Shown here: positions 38,190 to 45,815 of the stretch, piece after piece | Numbering within the stretch: the first letter of the stretch is position 1 | Layout: each line of letters opens with the position of its first letter | DNA from: Hamadaea flava | Lineage (GTDB): Bacteria > Actinomycetota > Actinomycetes > Mycobacteriales > Micromonosporaceae | DNA length: 64,000 bases | NCBI RefSeq assembly: GCF_024172085.1 | Contig: NZ_JAMZDZ010000001.1 | Coordinates: 5,084,001-5,148,000, forward strand | Direction of reading: 5' to 3' | Made by a program: the position numbers and the translations under genes | Notes under the pieces: generated by a model | What the model was told of the DNA's origin: nothing | Database searches by the model: none | What the model saw: only the letters and a program-made list of their open reading frames with translations

Positions 38190-38299
38190 GCAAGCACTCG
38201 GCGGTTGCACCCCCCGCTACCGCTGGGTGGGTTACGACTCAACCCCCCCGGAGTCGGACCCCTGACGACCCCCGTCTATTGACGGGGGTCGTCTTCGTT
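38190..38299 (+). ncRNA. 6C-type small RNA
   Basis: Two adjacent hairpins carry C-runs in their loops: stem cggcggt/accgctg with six C (38199-38225), and stem cgactc/gagtcg with seven C (38235-38256). They are followed by a terminator, gacgacccccgtc-tatt-complement at 38264-38293 with tail ttcgtt. This is the 6C RNA architecture, and the location between the HAD gene and ssd on the ssd strand matches the mycobacterial 6C RNA (B11). C-rich loops are thought to pair with G-rich ribosome sites of target mRNAs. The 5' end is undefined; a further TCGA-C6-TCGA hairpin at 38145-38158 may be part of it. Confidence 0.82.
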
Positions 38300-38308
38300 A
38301 CGGCGAAC

Positions 38309-38372
38309 CTTTCCCCCTGAGTCCCCCGTGGAATCCCCCTGAGTGGTTCCCCCCGGAACCTTCCCCCTCGGT
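38309..38372 (+). repeat. C-rich repeats in the ssd leader
   Basis: Between the 6C terminator and ssd, variants of tccccctgag recur (near 38312 and 38334) with further ccccc runs, and GGTTCC-CCCC-GGAACC at 38345-38360 forms another hairpin containing six C. The stretch resembles the 6C RNA loops and may share their function, or derive from them. Confidence 0.55.
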
Positions 38373-38495
38373 CAGTTCTCCACACTCGTTCGCCGTCCAC
38401 AGAATTCCATCGCATCTATGTGGGCCTCGGCTGTCCGCTACGGGACCGTGTGCAGGTCACGAACCCGACTCCCTTGGTGTGATGAGGATCCCGCG

Positions 38496-39662
38496 ATGCC
38501 GAGCCGACCACTGCTGCTGTCCGCCGACGCCCACCTGACCGACGAGATCCTCCGGCTGGCCGCCGTCGCGGGGGTCGAACTGGAATTCGCCCTCGACCCC
38601 GACGCCGGCGTCGCCTTCAGCCGGGCGCCGCTCGTCCTGCTCGGCGCGGAGGTCGCCGACCGCGCCCGGCGGCTGCCTCGGCGTACGGGGGTGATCGTGG
38701 TCGGGTTGGGCGATCGGCCACAGGATCTGCTGCCGATCGCGGAGGCGCTGTCGGCCGAGTTCGTCGCCTGTCTGCCCGCCGCCCAGGAGTGGCTGCTCAG
38801 CCGGCTCGCCGAGACCGCTGTCGCGACCGGGCGCCAGGGTCGAGTCGTCGGCGTGATCGGCGGCCGGGGCGGGGCGGGCGCGTCCACCGTGGCCGCCGCG
38901 CTCGCGGTGACCGGCGTACGCGCCGGACTGACGACCTTGCTCGTCGACGCCGATCGACTGGGTGGCGGCATCGACCTCACGCTGGGCTGGGAAGACGTCG
39001 CCGGCCTGCGCTGGCCCGCGCTGGCCGGAGCCGGTGGCCGCATCGATCCCGGGTTGCTGCGCCGGGCGCTGCCCGGTCGGGGCGCGCTGGCGGTGCTGTC
39101 GTGGACCCGCGCCGAGGGCTGGGCCGGCGAGCTGACCGCCGACCTCGGTGGCGAGCGGACCGGGCCGGAAGGCTGGGGGAGCGACGTCCTCGCGACTCGC
39201 GAATGGACACTCGCGGACGCCTGGACCTCCGGGACCGCGCCCGTTCCAGTGGACCGCGCCGCGGAGGCCATGCGAGCCGCGCTCGACGCCGGTCGCCGGC
39301 AGGCCGATCTCGTCGTGCTCGACCTGCCCCGGTACGCCGACTCCGCGGCCGAAGCGGGCATGGCGGCGGCGTACCGGATCTTCGTCGTCGTCCCGGCGGA
39401 ACTCAGGGCGACCGCGGCCGCCCTGACGGTGGTCCGCCGTCTGCGGGAGTTCTGCGACGACCTCCAGCTCGTCGTACGTGGTCCCGCCCCGGGCGGCCTC
39501 CGAGCGGCCGAGATCGCCGGAGCCCTCGGCCTCCCGCTGGCCGAGGTGCTGGCTCCGGAGGCTGACGTGGCCAGGGATCTGGAGAAGGGCGCCGCACCCG
39601 CCGGGACCGGCCGGGGCGAGTTGGCCTCGGTCTGCCGGAAGCTGCTCGGGGGCCTGTCGTGA
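38496..39662 (+). CDS. ssd: Ssd/CpaE-like septum/Tad ATPase-family protein
   Basis: 388 aa from ATG 38496. An N-terminal receiver-like segment is followed by a ParA/MinD-type domain whose deviant Walker A reads GGRGGAGAST (residues 122-131): both lysines of the normal KGGxGKT are replaced (Arg and Ala), so ATP hydrolysis is doubtful. It corresponds to Rv3660c (Ssd) and to the CpaE-like first gene of 'helicase/secretion' Tad loci. CpaE proteins localise pilus machinery. The stop overlaps the cpaF GTG by 4 bp. Confidence 0.8.
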   Translation: MPSRPLLLSADAHLTDEILRLAAVAGVELEFALDPDAGVAFSRAPLVLLGAEVADRARRLPRRTGVIVVGLGDRPQDLLPIAEALSAEFVACLPAAQEWLLSRLAETAVATGRQGRVVGVIGGRGGAGASTVAAALAVTGVRAGLTTLLVDADRLGGGIDLTLGWEDVAGLRWPALAGAGGRIDPGLLRRALPGRGALAVLSWTRAEGWAGELTADLGGERTGPEGWGSDVLATREWTLADAWTSGTAPVPVDRAAEAMRAALDAGRRQADLVVLDLPRYADSAAEAGMAAAYRIFVVVPAELRATAAALTVVRRLREFCDDLQLVVRGPAPGGLRAAEIAGALGLPLAEVLAPEADVARDLEKGAAPAGTGRGELASVCRKLLGGLS

Positions 39663-40831
39663 CCGGGTCGCTGCTGGATCAGCTGGCGGGCCGGTTGCGC
39701 GATCAGTTCGCGGTCGACGGGGCGACCGCGACGCCGGTGGCGATCGCGACGGCGTTGCGGGCCGAACCGGAGGCGGCGGTGCTGGGCGACGCCGGGCTGT
39801 TGCGCATGGCCGACCGGGTGCACGGCGACCTCGCCGGGGCAGGCCCGCTCGCGCCGTTGCTCGCCGACGCGGACGTCACCGACGTGCTGGTCAACGGGGT
39901 CGAAGTGTGGGTCGACCGAGGCCGAGGTCTCCAGCGAGGTCCAGCGGTCTTCGGCCACCCCGACGACGTACGCCGCCTGGCTCAGCGCATGGCAGCAGGT
40001 GCGGGGCGGCGGCTGGACGACGGTTCGCCGTTCGTGGACGCCCGCCTGCCCGACGGCACCCGTTTGCACGCGGTCCTGCCGCCGGTGGCGGTGGGCGGCC
40101 CGTGTCTGTCGCTGCGAACCTTCCGGCATCGTCCGTATGTGCTCGGCGAGCTGGTCAGCGCGCCGGTCGCCGAGTTGCTGGCGGCGATCGTGGCGGCCCG
40201 CGTCAGCTTCCTCATCGGCGGCGGGACGGGGTCGGGGAAGACGACGCTGTTGGCGGCGATGCTCGGGCTGGTGCCGGTGTCCGAGCGGATCGTGGTCGTC
40301 GAGGACTCGGCCGAGCTGCGGCCCCGGCATCCCCACGTGGTCGCGCTGCAAAGCCGTACCTCCAACGTGGAGGGTGCAGGCACGGTCGGGCTGGCGGATC
40401 TCGTCCGTCAAGCGCTCCGGATGCGGCCCGATCGGCTCATCGTCGGCGAGTGCCGAGGTCCAGAGGTCGTCGACCTGCTCGCCGCGTTGAACACCGGCCA
40501 CGAGGGCGGCGCGGGAACGCTGCACGCCAACACCGCCACCGACGTCCCGGCTCGGCTGGAAGCGCTCGGCTTGACCGGCGGACTTCCCCGCGCGGCACTG
40601 CACGCGCAACTCGCCTCTGCCCTCCAGGTCGTGCTCCATCTGCGCCGGGACACCCACGGTCGCCGCCTCGACGAGGTCTGCGTCCTGCTGCCGGACCGCT
40701 CCGGGCTGGTCACCGCCGTCGTCGCGTGGCGGCGTACGAGTGGACCCGGCCCGGCCGCCGGGCATCTCGGCGCGCTGCTGTCCGCGCGCGGCGTCGCGGT
40801 TCCCGCCCTGCTCCGCTCGGGTCCGGCGTGA
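39659..40831 (+). CDS. cpaF: CpaF/TadA-type secretion ATPase
   Basis: 390-aa hexameric motor ATPase of the type II/IV secretion family. Walker A is FLIGGGTGSGKTTLLAAMLG, then Asp box VVVEDSAELRP, and Walker B RLIVGECRGPEVVDL, with the His box GGAGTLHANTATD. It drives assembly of Flp pili. GTG at 39659 overlaps the ssd stop (GTGA), and its own stop overlaps the tadBC GTG. Confidence 0.92.
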   Translation: MTGSLLDQLAGRLRDQFAVDGATATPVAIATALRAEPEAAVLGDAGLLRMADRVHGDLAGAGPLAPLLADADVTDVLVNGVEVWVDRGRGLQRGPAVFGHPDDVRRLAQRMAAGAGRRLDDGSPFVDARLPDGTRLHAVLPPVAVGGPCLSLRTFRHRPYVLGELVSAPVAELLAAIVAARVSFLIGGGTGSGKTTLLAAMLGLVPVSERIVVVEDSAELRPRHPHVVALQSRTSNVEGAGTVGLADLVRQALRMRPDRLIVGECRGPEVVDLLAALNTGHEGGAGTLHANTATDVPARLEALGLTGGLPRAALHAQLASALQVVLHLRRDTHGRRLDEVCVLLPDRSGLVTAVVAWRRTSGPGPAAGHLGALLSARGVAVPALLRSGPA

Positions 40832-41910
40832 CCCGCGCGGTCCGCCGCCGGTTCGCTCGCGTTCTGGCGGTACGCCCACCGCAGCGTCCGGCCCGGCGAC
40901 GGGTGCCGGTGGCGTACCCGGCGCTGGTGGGCGTCACGGCGACGGCTGCGGTTCTCGGCGGCGTGGTTGCCGGGCTGCTGACACTGCTCTACGGCGGCGT
41001 GATCGCGTACGCGATCCGGGCGCACCGGGCAACGCGGGCGACTGCCGCGCGACGGGCGGCCGCGCTGGACGCGATCGCCGACGCGGCCGCGGCGCTCCGG
41101 GCGGGATCGTCATCGGCAGCGCTGCCGCTGATCGCTGATCCGGTGCTGTCGGCCCAGGTCAACGCCGCTGTCGAGGTCGCCGGGGAAACCGGGGCGCCAT
41201 TAGCGGAGTTGTTCGACCGGATCGAGGAGGAACACCGGGGCGCCACCCGGGCAGCCGCGCGGGCTGCGGCGGAGGCGGCCGGGGCCTGGATGACAGCCGT
41301 CCTTCTCCTGATCCTCCCGGTCGGCGGGGTCGCCCTCGGACACTTCATCGGCGTGGACTCCGTCGCCGTCCTGCTGCGTACGCCGATCGGCGGAGCATGT
41401 GCGCTCGCCGCCGCTTCGCTCCAACTCGCCGGCCTGCTCTGGGTACGCCGAATCGCCGTCGCCCGGCCGCCCCGCGATCGTCACCAACGCGATCTGCCGC
41501 TGGCGGCCGAGCTGCTGGGCGCGGTTCTGCGGGTCGGCGTACCGGTGGATCACGGAGTGCTGGCGGTGGCCCGAGCGCTGCCGCTGGGGGAGCGGCTGAC
41601 CCGAGTCGGCCGGGCCTTGCGGCTCGGGGCCGCCCCCGCGGAGGCCTGGCGGCATTTGGCCGACCTCGACGGCGCCCAGCGGCTGATCACGGCGGCGATC
41701 CGGAGCGCGGGCAGCGGCGCGGCGCTGGCCGCCACCTTGCGGCGTATCGCGGGTGACCTGCGCGCCGCCGAAGCGGATCGGGCCGAGGCCCGGGCCCGTC
41801 GCGCGGCGGTGCTGCTGGTGCTGCCGCTCGGACTGTGCTTCCTGCCGGCGTTCGTGCTGGCCGGGCTGGCCCCCGTGGTGATCGCGGTGGTCGGGCAGCT
41901 CTCACAGTGA
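40828..41910 (+). CDS. TadB-TadC fusion, inner-membrane pilus platform
   Basis: 360 aa from GTG 40828. The first half (about residues 60-205) is a TadB-like T2SF domain: AAALRAGSSSAALPLI, ETGAPLAELFDRIEEE, then two helices. The second half (about 215-360) is a TadC-like T2SF domain: DLPLAAELLGAVLRVGVPVD, IRSAGSGAALAATLRRIAGD, and the closing helix LLVLPLGLCFLPAFVLAGLA. In other actinobacteria these are two genes. The TadB half is shortened. No stop or frameshift lies between the halves, so this is a true fusion. It overlaps cpaF by 4 bp. Confidence 0.83.
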   Translation: MTRAVRRRFARVLAVRPPQRPARRRVPVAYPALVGVTATAAVLGGVVAGLLTLLYGGVIAYAIRAHRATRATAARRAAALDAIADAAAALRAGSSSAALPLIADPVLSAQVNAAVEVAGETGAPLAELFDRIEEEHRGATRAAARAAAEAAGAWMTAVLLLILPVGGVALGHFIGVDSVAVLLRTPIGGACALAAASLQLAGLLWVRRIAVARPPRDRHQRDLPLAAELLGAVLRVGVPVDHGVLAVARALPLGERLTRVGRALRLGAAPAEAWRHLADLDGAQRLITAAIRSAGSGAALAATLRRIAGDLRAAEADRAEARARRAAVLLVLPLGLCFLPAFVLAGLAPVVIAVVGQLSQ

Positions 41911-41923
41911 GGAGTCCATCCAC

Positions 41924-42292
41924 ATGAAACAACCATCCGATGCCGGGAAGCTGAGCCGTCGGGTCATACCGCCGGAGGGCGGCATGCTGAGCCGTCGGGT
42001 CATACCGCCGGACGGCGGCATGCTGAGCCGTCGGGTCATACCGCCGGACGGCGGCATGCTGAGCCGTCGGTCGACACTGCGGGACGGCGGCATGCTGAGC
42101 CGTCGGGTCATACCACCGGACGGCGGCATGCTGAGCCGTCGGTTCATACCGCCGGACGGCGGTATGAACACCGCGGAGTACGCCGTCGGCACGTTGGCGG
42201 CAGTCGCCTTCGCGGGGCTGCTCTACAAGGTCCTGACCAGCAACATCATCCAGTCCGCGCTGACGGCGATCATCCAGCGAGCGCTGAAGTGA
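41924..42292 (+). CDS. Flp-like pilin (DUF4244-type) with sixfold leader repeat
   Basis: 122 aa. Residues 81-122 (MNTAEYAVGTLAAVAFAGLL and the rest) are a DUF4244/Flp pilin with a prepilin-peptidase site GG|MNTAE; Glu is +5 after the cut. Before it, instead of a ~15-residue leader, stand six copies of a 12-residue unit LSRRVIPPDGGM (residues 10-81; copy four is LSRRSTLRDGGM). Each unit mimics a basic prepilin leader ending in GG. Cleavage would release 80 residues and leave a 42-residue pilin. Start ATG 41924 has GAGGAG upstream; ATG 42164, within the last repeat, could start mature-like product. Overlaps tadE by 4 bp. Confidence 0.8.
   Translation: MKQPSDAGKLSRRVIPPEGGMLSRRVIPPDGGMLSRRVIPPDGGMLSRRSTLRDGGMLSRRVIPPDGGMLSRRFIPPDGGMNTAEYAVGTLAAVAFAGLLYKVLTSNIIQSALTAIIQRALK
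41951..42166 (+). repeat. Six in-frame 36-bp tandem repeats
   Basis: Six contiguous 36-bp units (41951, 41987, 42023, 42059, 42095, 42131) with few substitutions. Every unit includes a palindrome-like CATACCGCCGGACGGCGGCATG core, and the last is a perfect inverted repeat CATACCGCCggacGGCGGTATG. In frame they encode 12 residues each. No spacers, so not a CRISPR. Confidence 0.95.
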
Positions 42293-42639
42293 TCGGTGTT
42301 CTCCGGTGCGGCCGGGCGCGTCCCGGTCGCACCACCTCAGCCGGATCCGCGACCGTGGAGTTGGCGGCGAGCCTGCCAGCGGTCGTCCTGCTGCTCCTCG
42401 TCGGCCTGACTGCGGTGGACGCAGTCGCGACGCGGTTGCGATGTGTCGACGCCGCACGGGACGCGGCGCTGGCGGTCGCCCGTGGCGAGCCGGCGAGCAC
42501 CGCTCACCTGCCCAGCGGCGGTCACCTCACGGTCAGCGCGTCGGGCGACCAGATCACCGCAGTGGTGAGCGCGCCCGTGTACGCGGGCTGGCGCAGCCTG
42601 CGCGTGTCGGCCATGGCGGTCGCGGCGGTCGAGTCGTGA
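42289..42639 (+). CDS. tadE: TadE-like pseudopilin
   Basis: 116 aa. A basic N-terminus is followed by SAGSATVELAASLPAVVLLL, the TadE motif, with a Glu five residues into the hydrophobic helix. One transmembrane helix, small extracytoplasmic domain. Minor component of the Flp/Tad pilus. GTG at 42289 overlaps the pilin stop by 4 bp. Confidence 0.82.
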   Translation: MIGVLRCGRARPGRTTSAGSATVELAASLPAVVLLLLVGLTAVDAVATRLRCVDAARDAALAVARGEPASTAHLPSGGHLTVSASGDQITAVVSAPVYAGWRSLRVSAMAVAAVES

Positions 42640-42986
42640 CCGCGCTTGGCCGGTCGCGGCAGCGTGACCGGGGTTCGGCAACGATTTGGGCGTTGACCGT
42701 CGGGCTGGTCGTCGTCCTGTTCGGCGTCGCGATGGCCCAGGTCGGCGTGGCGATCACCGCCCGGCGCAGTGCTCAGGTGGCAGCCGATCTGGGCGCGCTG
42801 GCCGGGGCGGCTCGGGCGATCGAGGGCGCGGCCAGCGCGTGCGGGCGGGCGTCGGCGTACGTCGTCGCCAACGGCGCTGAACTGCGGGACTGCCACCTCG
42901 ACGGCCTCGATCTGATCGTCACCGCAGCCGTCCCCACCCGCTTCGGCACCGCTACCGCCGCCGCGCGCGCTGGCCCTGTCGCCTGA
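42636..42986 (+). CDS. TadE-like protein of helicase/secretion neighbourhood (Rv3654c type)
   Basis: 116 aa from GTG 42636, which overlaps the tadE stop by 4 bp. N-terminal RGSATIWALTVGLVVVLFGV is the TadE/TadG-like helix (the Glu replaced by Ile/Trp context), then ITARRSAQVAADLGALAGAA as in TadG N-termini. Last gene of the operon; a long palindrome follows. Probably a minor pilus or envelope protein. Confidence 0.75.
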   Translation: MTALGRSRQRDRGSATIWALTVGLVVVLFGVAMAQVGVAITARRSAQVAADLGALAGAARAIEGAASACGRASAYVVANGAELRDCHLDGLDLIVTAAVPTRFGTATAAARAGPVA

Positions 42987-42995
42987 CGCGTCAGC

Positions 42996-43056
42996 GCTGG
43001 ATCACGGATCCGGGTCGAATCTTCGCCCAAGATTCGACCGGGAACCCTGATCCAGC
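42996..43056. repeat. Long imperfect palindrome, member A
   Basis: Arms of about 28 nt (42996-43023 and 43029-43056) with loop cgccc; inner 11 bp GGTCGAATCTT and outer GCTGGATCA pair perfectly, the middle seven bases do not. It separates the convergent tad operon and helicase and could terminate both. Core and ends are shared with the element at 63206-63260. Confidence 0.85.
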
Positions 43057-43090
43057 CCGGTGGGGGTGGCGCAACGGATCGCGAATCGCG

Positions 43091-45382
43091 TCAGGCGAGG
43101 GCGGCGAGGAGGAGGTCGAGGACGACGATCGCGCCTTCCTTGTCGAGCGGGTCGTTGCCGTTGCCGCACTTGGGCGACTGCACGCACGACGGGCAGCCGC
43201 GCAGGCATCCGCAGGCCGCGATTGCGTCCCGGGTGGCGCGCAGCCAGTGCCCGGCGATCCCGTACGCCCGCTCGGCGAAGCCGGCACCGCCGGGATGCCC
43301 GTCGTAGACGAAGATCGTCGGCGCGCCGGTGTCGTAGTGCAGGGCGGTCGACAGTCCGCCGATGTCCCACCGGTCGCAGGTCGCGACCAGCGGCAGCAGT
43401 CCGATCGCGGCGTGCTCGGCGGCGTGCAGCGACCCCGGCAGGTCGTCGATCCCGGCGACCACCTCCGGGGACAGCGTCGTCCAGACGGCGACCGTACGCA
43501 GTTCCCGGGGCGGCAGGTCGAGCGGAAAGGTACCGAGCACCTCGCCGCTGCCGACCGCCCGGCGCTGATAGGAGACGACCTGGTGGGAGACGTCGACGTC
43601 GCCGAGGAACAACCCGATCGGTCCGGCATCCACATAAGACCGGACGGCGACGATGTCGAGGTTGGTGACGTCGCGGGCGTGCGTCGTGTAGTCCGGCTCC
43701 TCGGTGCGAACGAGGGCGGTGGCGTCGTCGAGGTCCAGCCGGTCCACCACGTACGACGTGCCCTGGTGCAGGTAGACAGCGCCGTCGTGCAGCGCGTGGT
43801 GCGCCGAGCCGGCGTCGAGCGTGCCGACCAAGCGACCGGAGTCGGCCTCGACGATCGCTATCGGCGCACCGCCGGTGCCGCGCAGGTCGACCTCGGGCCG
43901 CTGCGGATGCGTCCAGTAGAGGCCGGTCGGCCGTCGCCGCAGGGCGCCCGCCTCGACCAGCTCGTCGACCAGCTCGGCGGGCGCGTCGAACAGGGCGAGG
44001 TCGGCCGGGGTGAGCGGGGCTTCCATCGCCGCGGCGCACAGATGCGGGCCCAGGACGTACGGGTTGCCCGGGTCGAGCACGGTGGCCTCGACCGGCCGGT
44101 CGAACAACGCGGCCGGGTTGTGGACGAGATAGGTGTCGAGCGGATCGTCCCGCGCCACCATCACACAGAGCCCGTCGCGCCCGGCCCGCCCCGCGCGCCC
44201 GGCCTGCTGCCAGAGCGAGGCCAACCGGCCGGGATAACCCGCGAGCAGCACCGCGTCGAGGCCGGTGAGGTCGACGCCCAGCTCCAGGGCGTTCGTCGTG
44301 GCCAGCCCGGTCAGCTCCCCGGTGAGCAGCGCTCGCTCCAGCGCACGCCGATCCTCGCGCAGATAACCACCCCGGTACGCGGCGACCTGTGTGGACAGCT
44401 GGGCGTCCACCTCACGCAGGGCGCGCCGGGTCATGGCGGAGACGACCTCCGCGCCCCGCCGGGACGGGACGAAGGCGAGCGTACGCATCCCGGCCACGAC
44501 GGCGTCGGTGAGCAGATCGGCCGTCTCGGCCAAGGCCGACCGCCGGTGTTCCTCGCCGGACGCGTCCTTCTGCAACGGCGGTTCCCACAACGCGAAGGTC
44601 ATCGCGCCTCGGGGAGCCGTGTCCTCGCTGACCGCCACCGCCTCCGCCCCGATCAACCGGCCGACCGAGGCGGCCGGGTCGCCGGAGGTCGCGGAGGCGG
44701 CGAGGAAGACGACGTCGCGCGGGGTCAACCGGCGCAGGCGGCGCAGCACGTGGGCGACGTGAGAGCCGAACACTCCGCGGTACGCGTGGCACTCGTCCAC
44801 GATCACGTAGCGCAGCCCGCGCAGAAACCGCCGCCAGCGGCCGTGCCCGGGGAGGATGCCGTGGTGCAGCATGTCCGGGTTGGTCAGCACCAGGTTCGCG
44901 TGCTGGCGTACCCAGTCCCGTTCGTCGCGTGGCGTGTCGCCGTCGAACACCGCTGCGCGTACCCCTGGGAGATCCAGAGCCGCGACGGTCCGCAGCTGAT
45001 CCGCGGCGAGCGCCTTCGTCGGGGCGAGATAGAGGACGCGGGCGGTGGGTTCGGTGATCAGCTCGCTGAGCGCGGGCAGCAGGTAGGCCAGCGACTTGCC
45101 GGAGCCGGTGCCGGTGGCGACCACCGTGTGGTGACCGGCGCGGGCGTGCTCGCCGACCGCGACTTGATGTGGCCACGGCGCCGCGATGCCCGCCTCGATC
45201 AACGCTGTGACAAGCGGCTCCGGCGCCCAGTCCGGCCAGGGCGCGGAGGCGCCCGCCCGGGACGGCCGAAACTCGATGTGCGTGATCGCCTCGCGAGCGG
45301 CGTCCGGGCGCAGACGAGCCAGGCCGGACGCGGCGAGCAGAGCCATGAGGTCGGAGGTGGGGTCGGCGGCAGTCACTTCCAC
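43091..45382 (-). CDS. DEAH-box superfamily 2 helicase with C-terminal DUF1998
   Basis: 763 aa. Walker A ATGTGSGKSLAY (residues 89-100), DECH box VIVDECHAYRGVFGSHVAHV, motif III AASATSGDP, the helicase C-domain with GYPGRLASLWQQAGRAGRAG, and a C-terminal DUF1998 with the four-cysteine cluster CGCLRGCPSCVQSPKCGNG. This is the helicase that defines 'helicase/secretion' Tad loci (Rv3649, SCO3550); the link to pili is unexplained. Related proteins act in DNA repair. Divergent from bldG with only 70 bp between. Confidence 0.92.
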   Translation of the reverse strand: MEVTAADPTSDLMALLAASGLARLRPDAAREAITHIEFRPSRAGASAPWPDWAPEPLVTALIEAGIAAPWPHQVAVGEHARAGHHTVVATGTGSGKSLAYLLPALSELITEPTARVLYLAPTKALAADQLRTVAALDLPGVRAAVFDGDTPRDERDWVRQHANLVLTNPDMLHHGILPGHGRWRRFLRGLRYVIVDECHAYRGVFGSHVAHVLRRLRRLTPRDVVFLAASATSGDPAASVGRLIGAEAVAVSEDTAPRGAMTFALWEPPLQKDASGEEHRRSALAETADLLTDAVVAGMRTLAFVPSRRGAEVVSAMTRRALREVDAQLSTQVAAYRGGYLREDRRALERALLTGELTGLATTNALELGVDLTGLDAVLLAGYPGRLASLWQQAGRAGRAGRDGLCVMVARDDPLDTYLVHNPAALFDRPVEATVLDPGNPYVLGPHLCAAAMEAPLTPADLALFDAPAELVDELVEAGALRRRPTGLYWTHPQRPEVDLRGTGGAPIAIVEADSGRLVGTLDAGSAHHALHDGAVYLHQGTSYVVDRLDLDDATALVRTEEPDYTTHARDVTNLDIVAVRSYVDAGPIGLFLGDVDVSHQVVSYQRRAVGSGEVLGTFPLDLPPRELRTVAVWTTLSPEVVAGIDDLPGSLHAAEHAAIGLLPLVATCDRWDIGGLSTALHYDTGAPTIFVYDGHPGGAGFAERAYGIAGHWLRATRDAIAACGCLRGCPSCVQSPKCGNGNDPLDKEGAIVVLDLLLAALA

Positions 45383-45452
45383 GAAAGCCTATCCGGATGC
45401 TGTGACACTCCGGCCATGCCGAGGAGGTGCGTCCGTCGGGGACGATGGCAAG

Positions 45453-45815
45453 ATGCCAGTCATGGAACTCTCGCTGGCGACGCGGACTGTCGCTGCCCAC
45501 ACGGTGCTGGAAGTCACCGGGGAAGTCGACGTCTACACCGCTCCCAAGCTGCGGGATCGGCTCACCGAGCTGCTCGAGGCGGGCACGCGGGCCCTGGTCG
45601 TCGACCTCGGCCGGGTGGAGTTCCTCGACTCGACGGGGCTGGGCGTGCTCGTCGGCGGGCTGCGCAAGGCGCGCAACCTGGGCGGCAGCTTCGGCTTGGT
45701 CGTGGGGCAGGAATCGCTGCTCAAGGTCTTCCGCATCACCGCTCTCGACCAGGTCCTCCCGCTGTATCCCACGATCGAGGCGGCCACCGGGCAGTCGGGC
45801 GACGGTGGTCGATAG
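45453..45815 (+). CDS. bldG: BldG-like anti-sigma factor antagonist (STAS)
   Basis: 120 aa STAS-domain protein; the phosphorylatable serine is S60 in EFLDSTGLGVLVGGL. Unphosphorylated antagonists bind an anti-sigma factor and free a sigma factor; BldG controls development and stress in streptomycetes. The neighbours helicase (upstream), anti-sigma-like gene and hppA (downstream) match the S. coelicolor bldG locus, which supports the name. ATG 45453; ATG 45462 would remove MPV. Confidence 0.85.
   Translation: MPVMELSLATRTVAAHTVLEVTGEVDVYTAPKLRDRLTELLEAGTRALVVDLGRVEFLDSTGLGVLVGGLRKARNLGGSFGLVVGQESLLKVFRITALDQVLPLYPTIEAATGQSGDGGR

Noticed and set aside
41951-42166. CRISPR array
   Set aside because: Repeat units are contiguous, have no spacers and stay in frame with a pilin.
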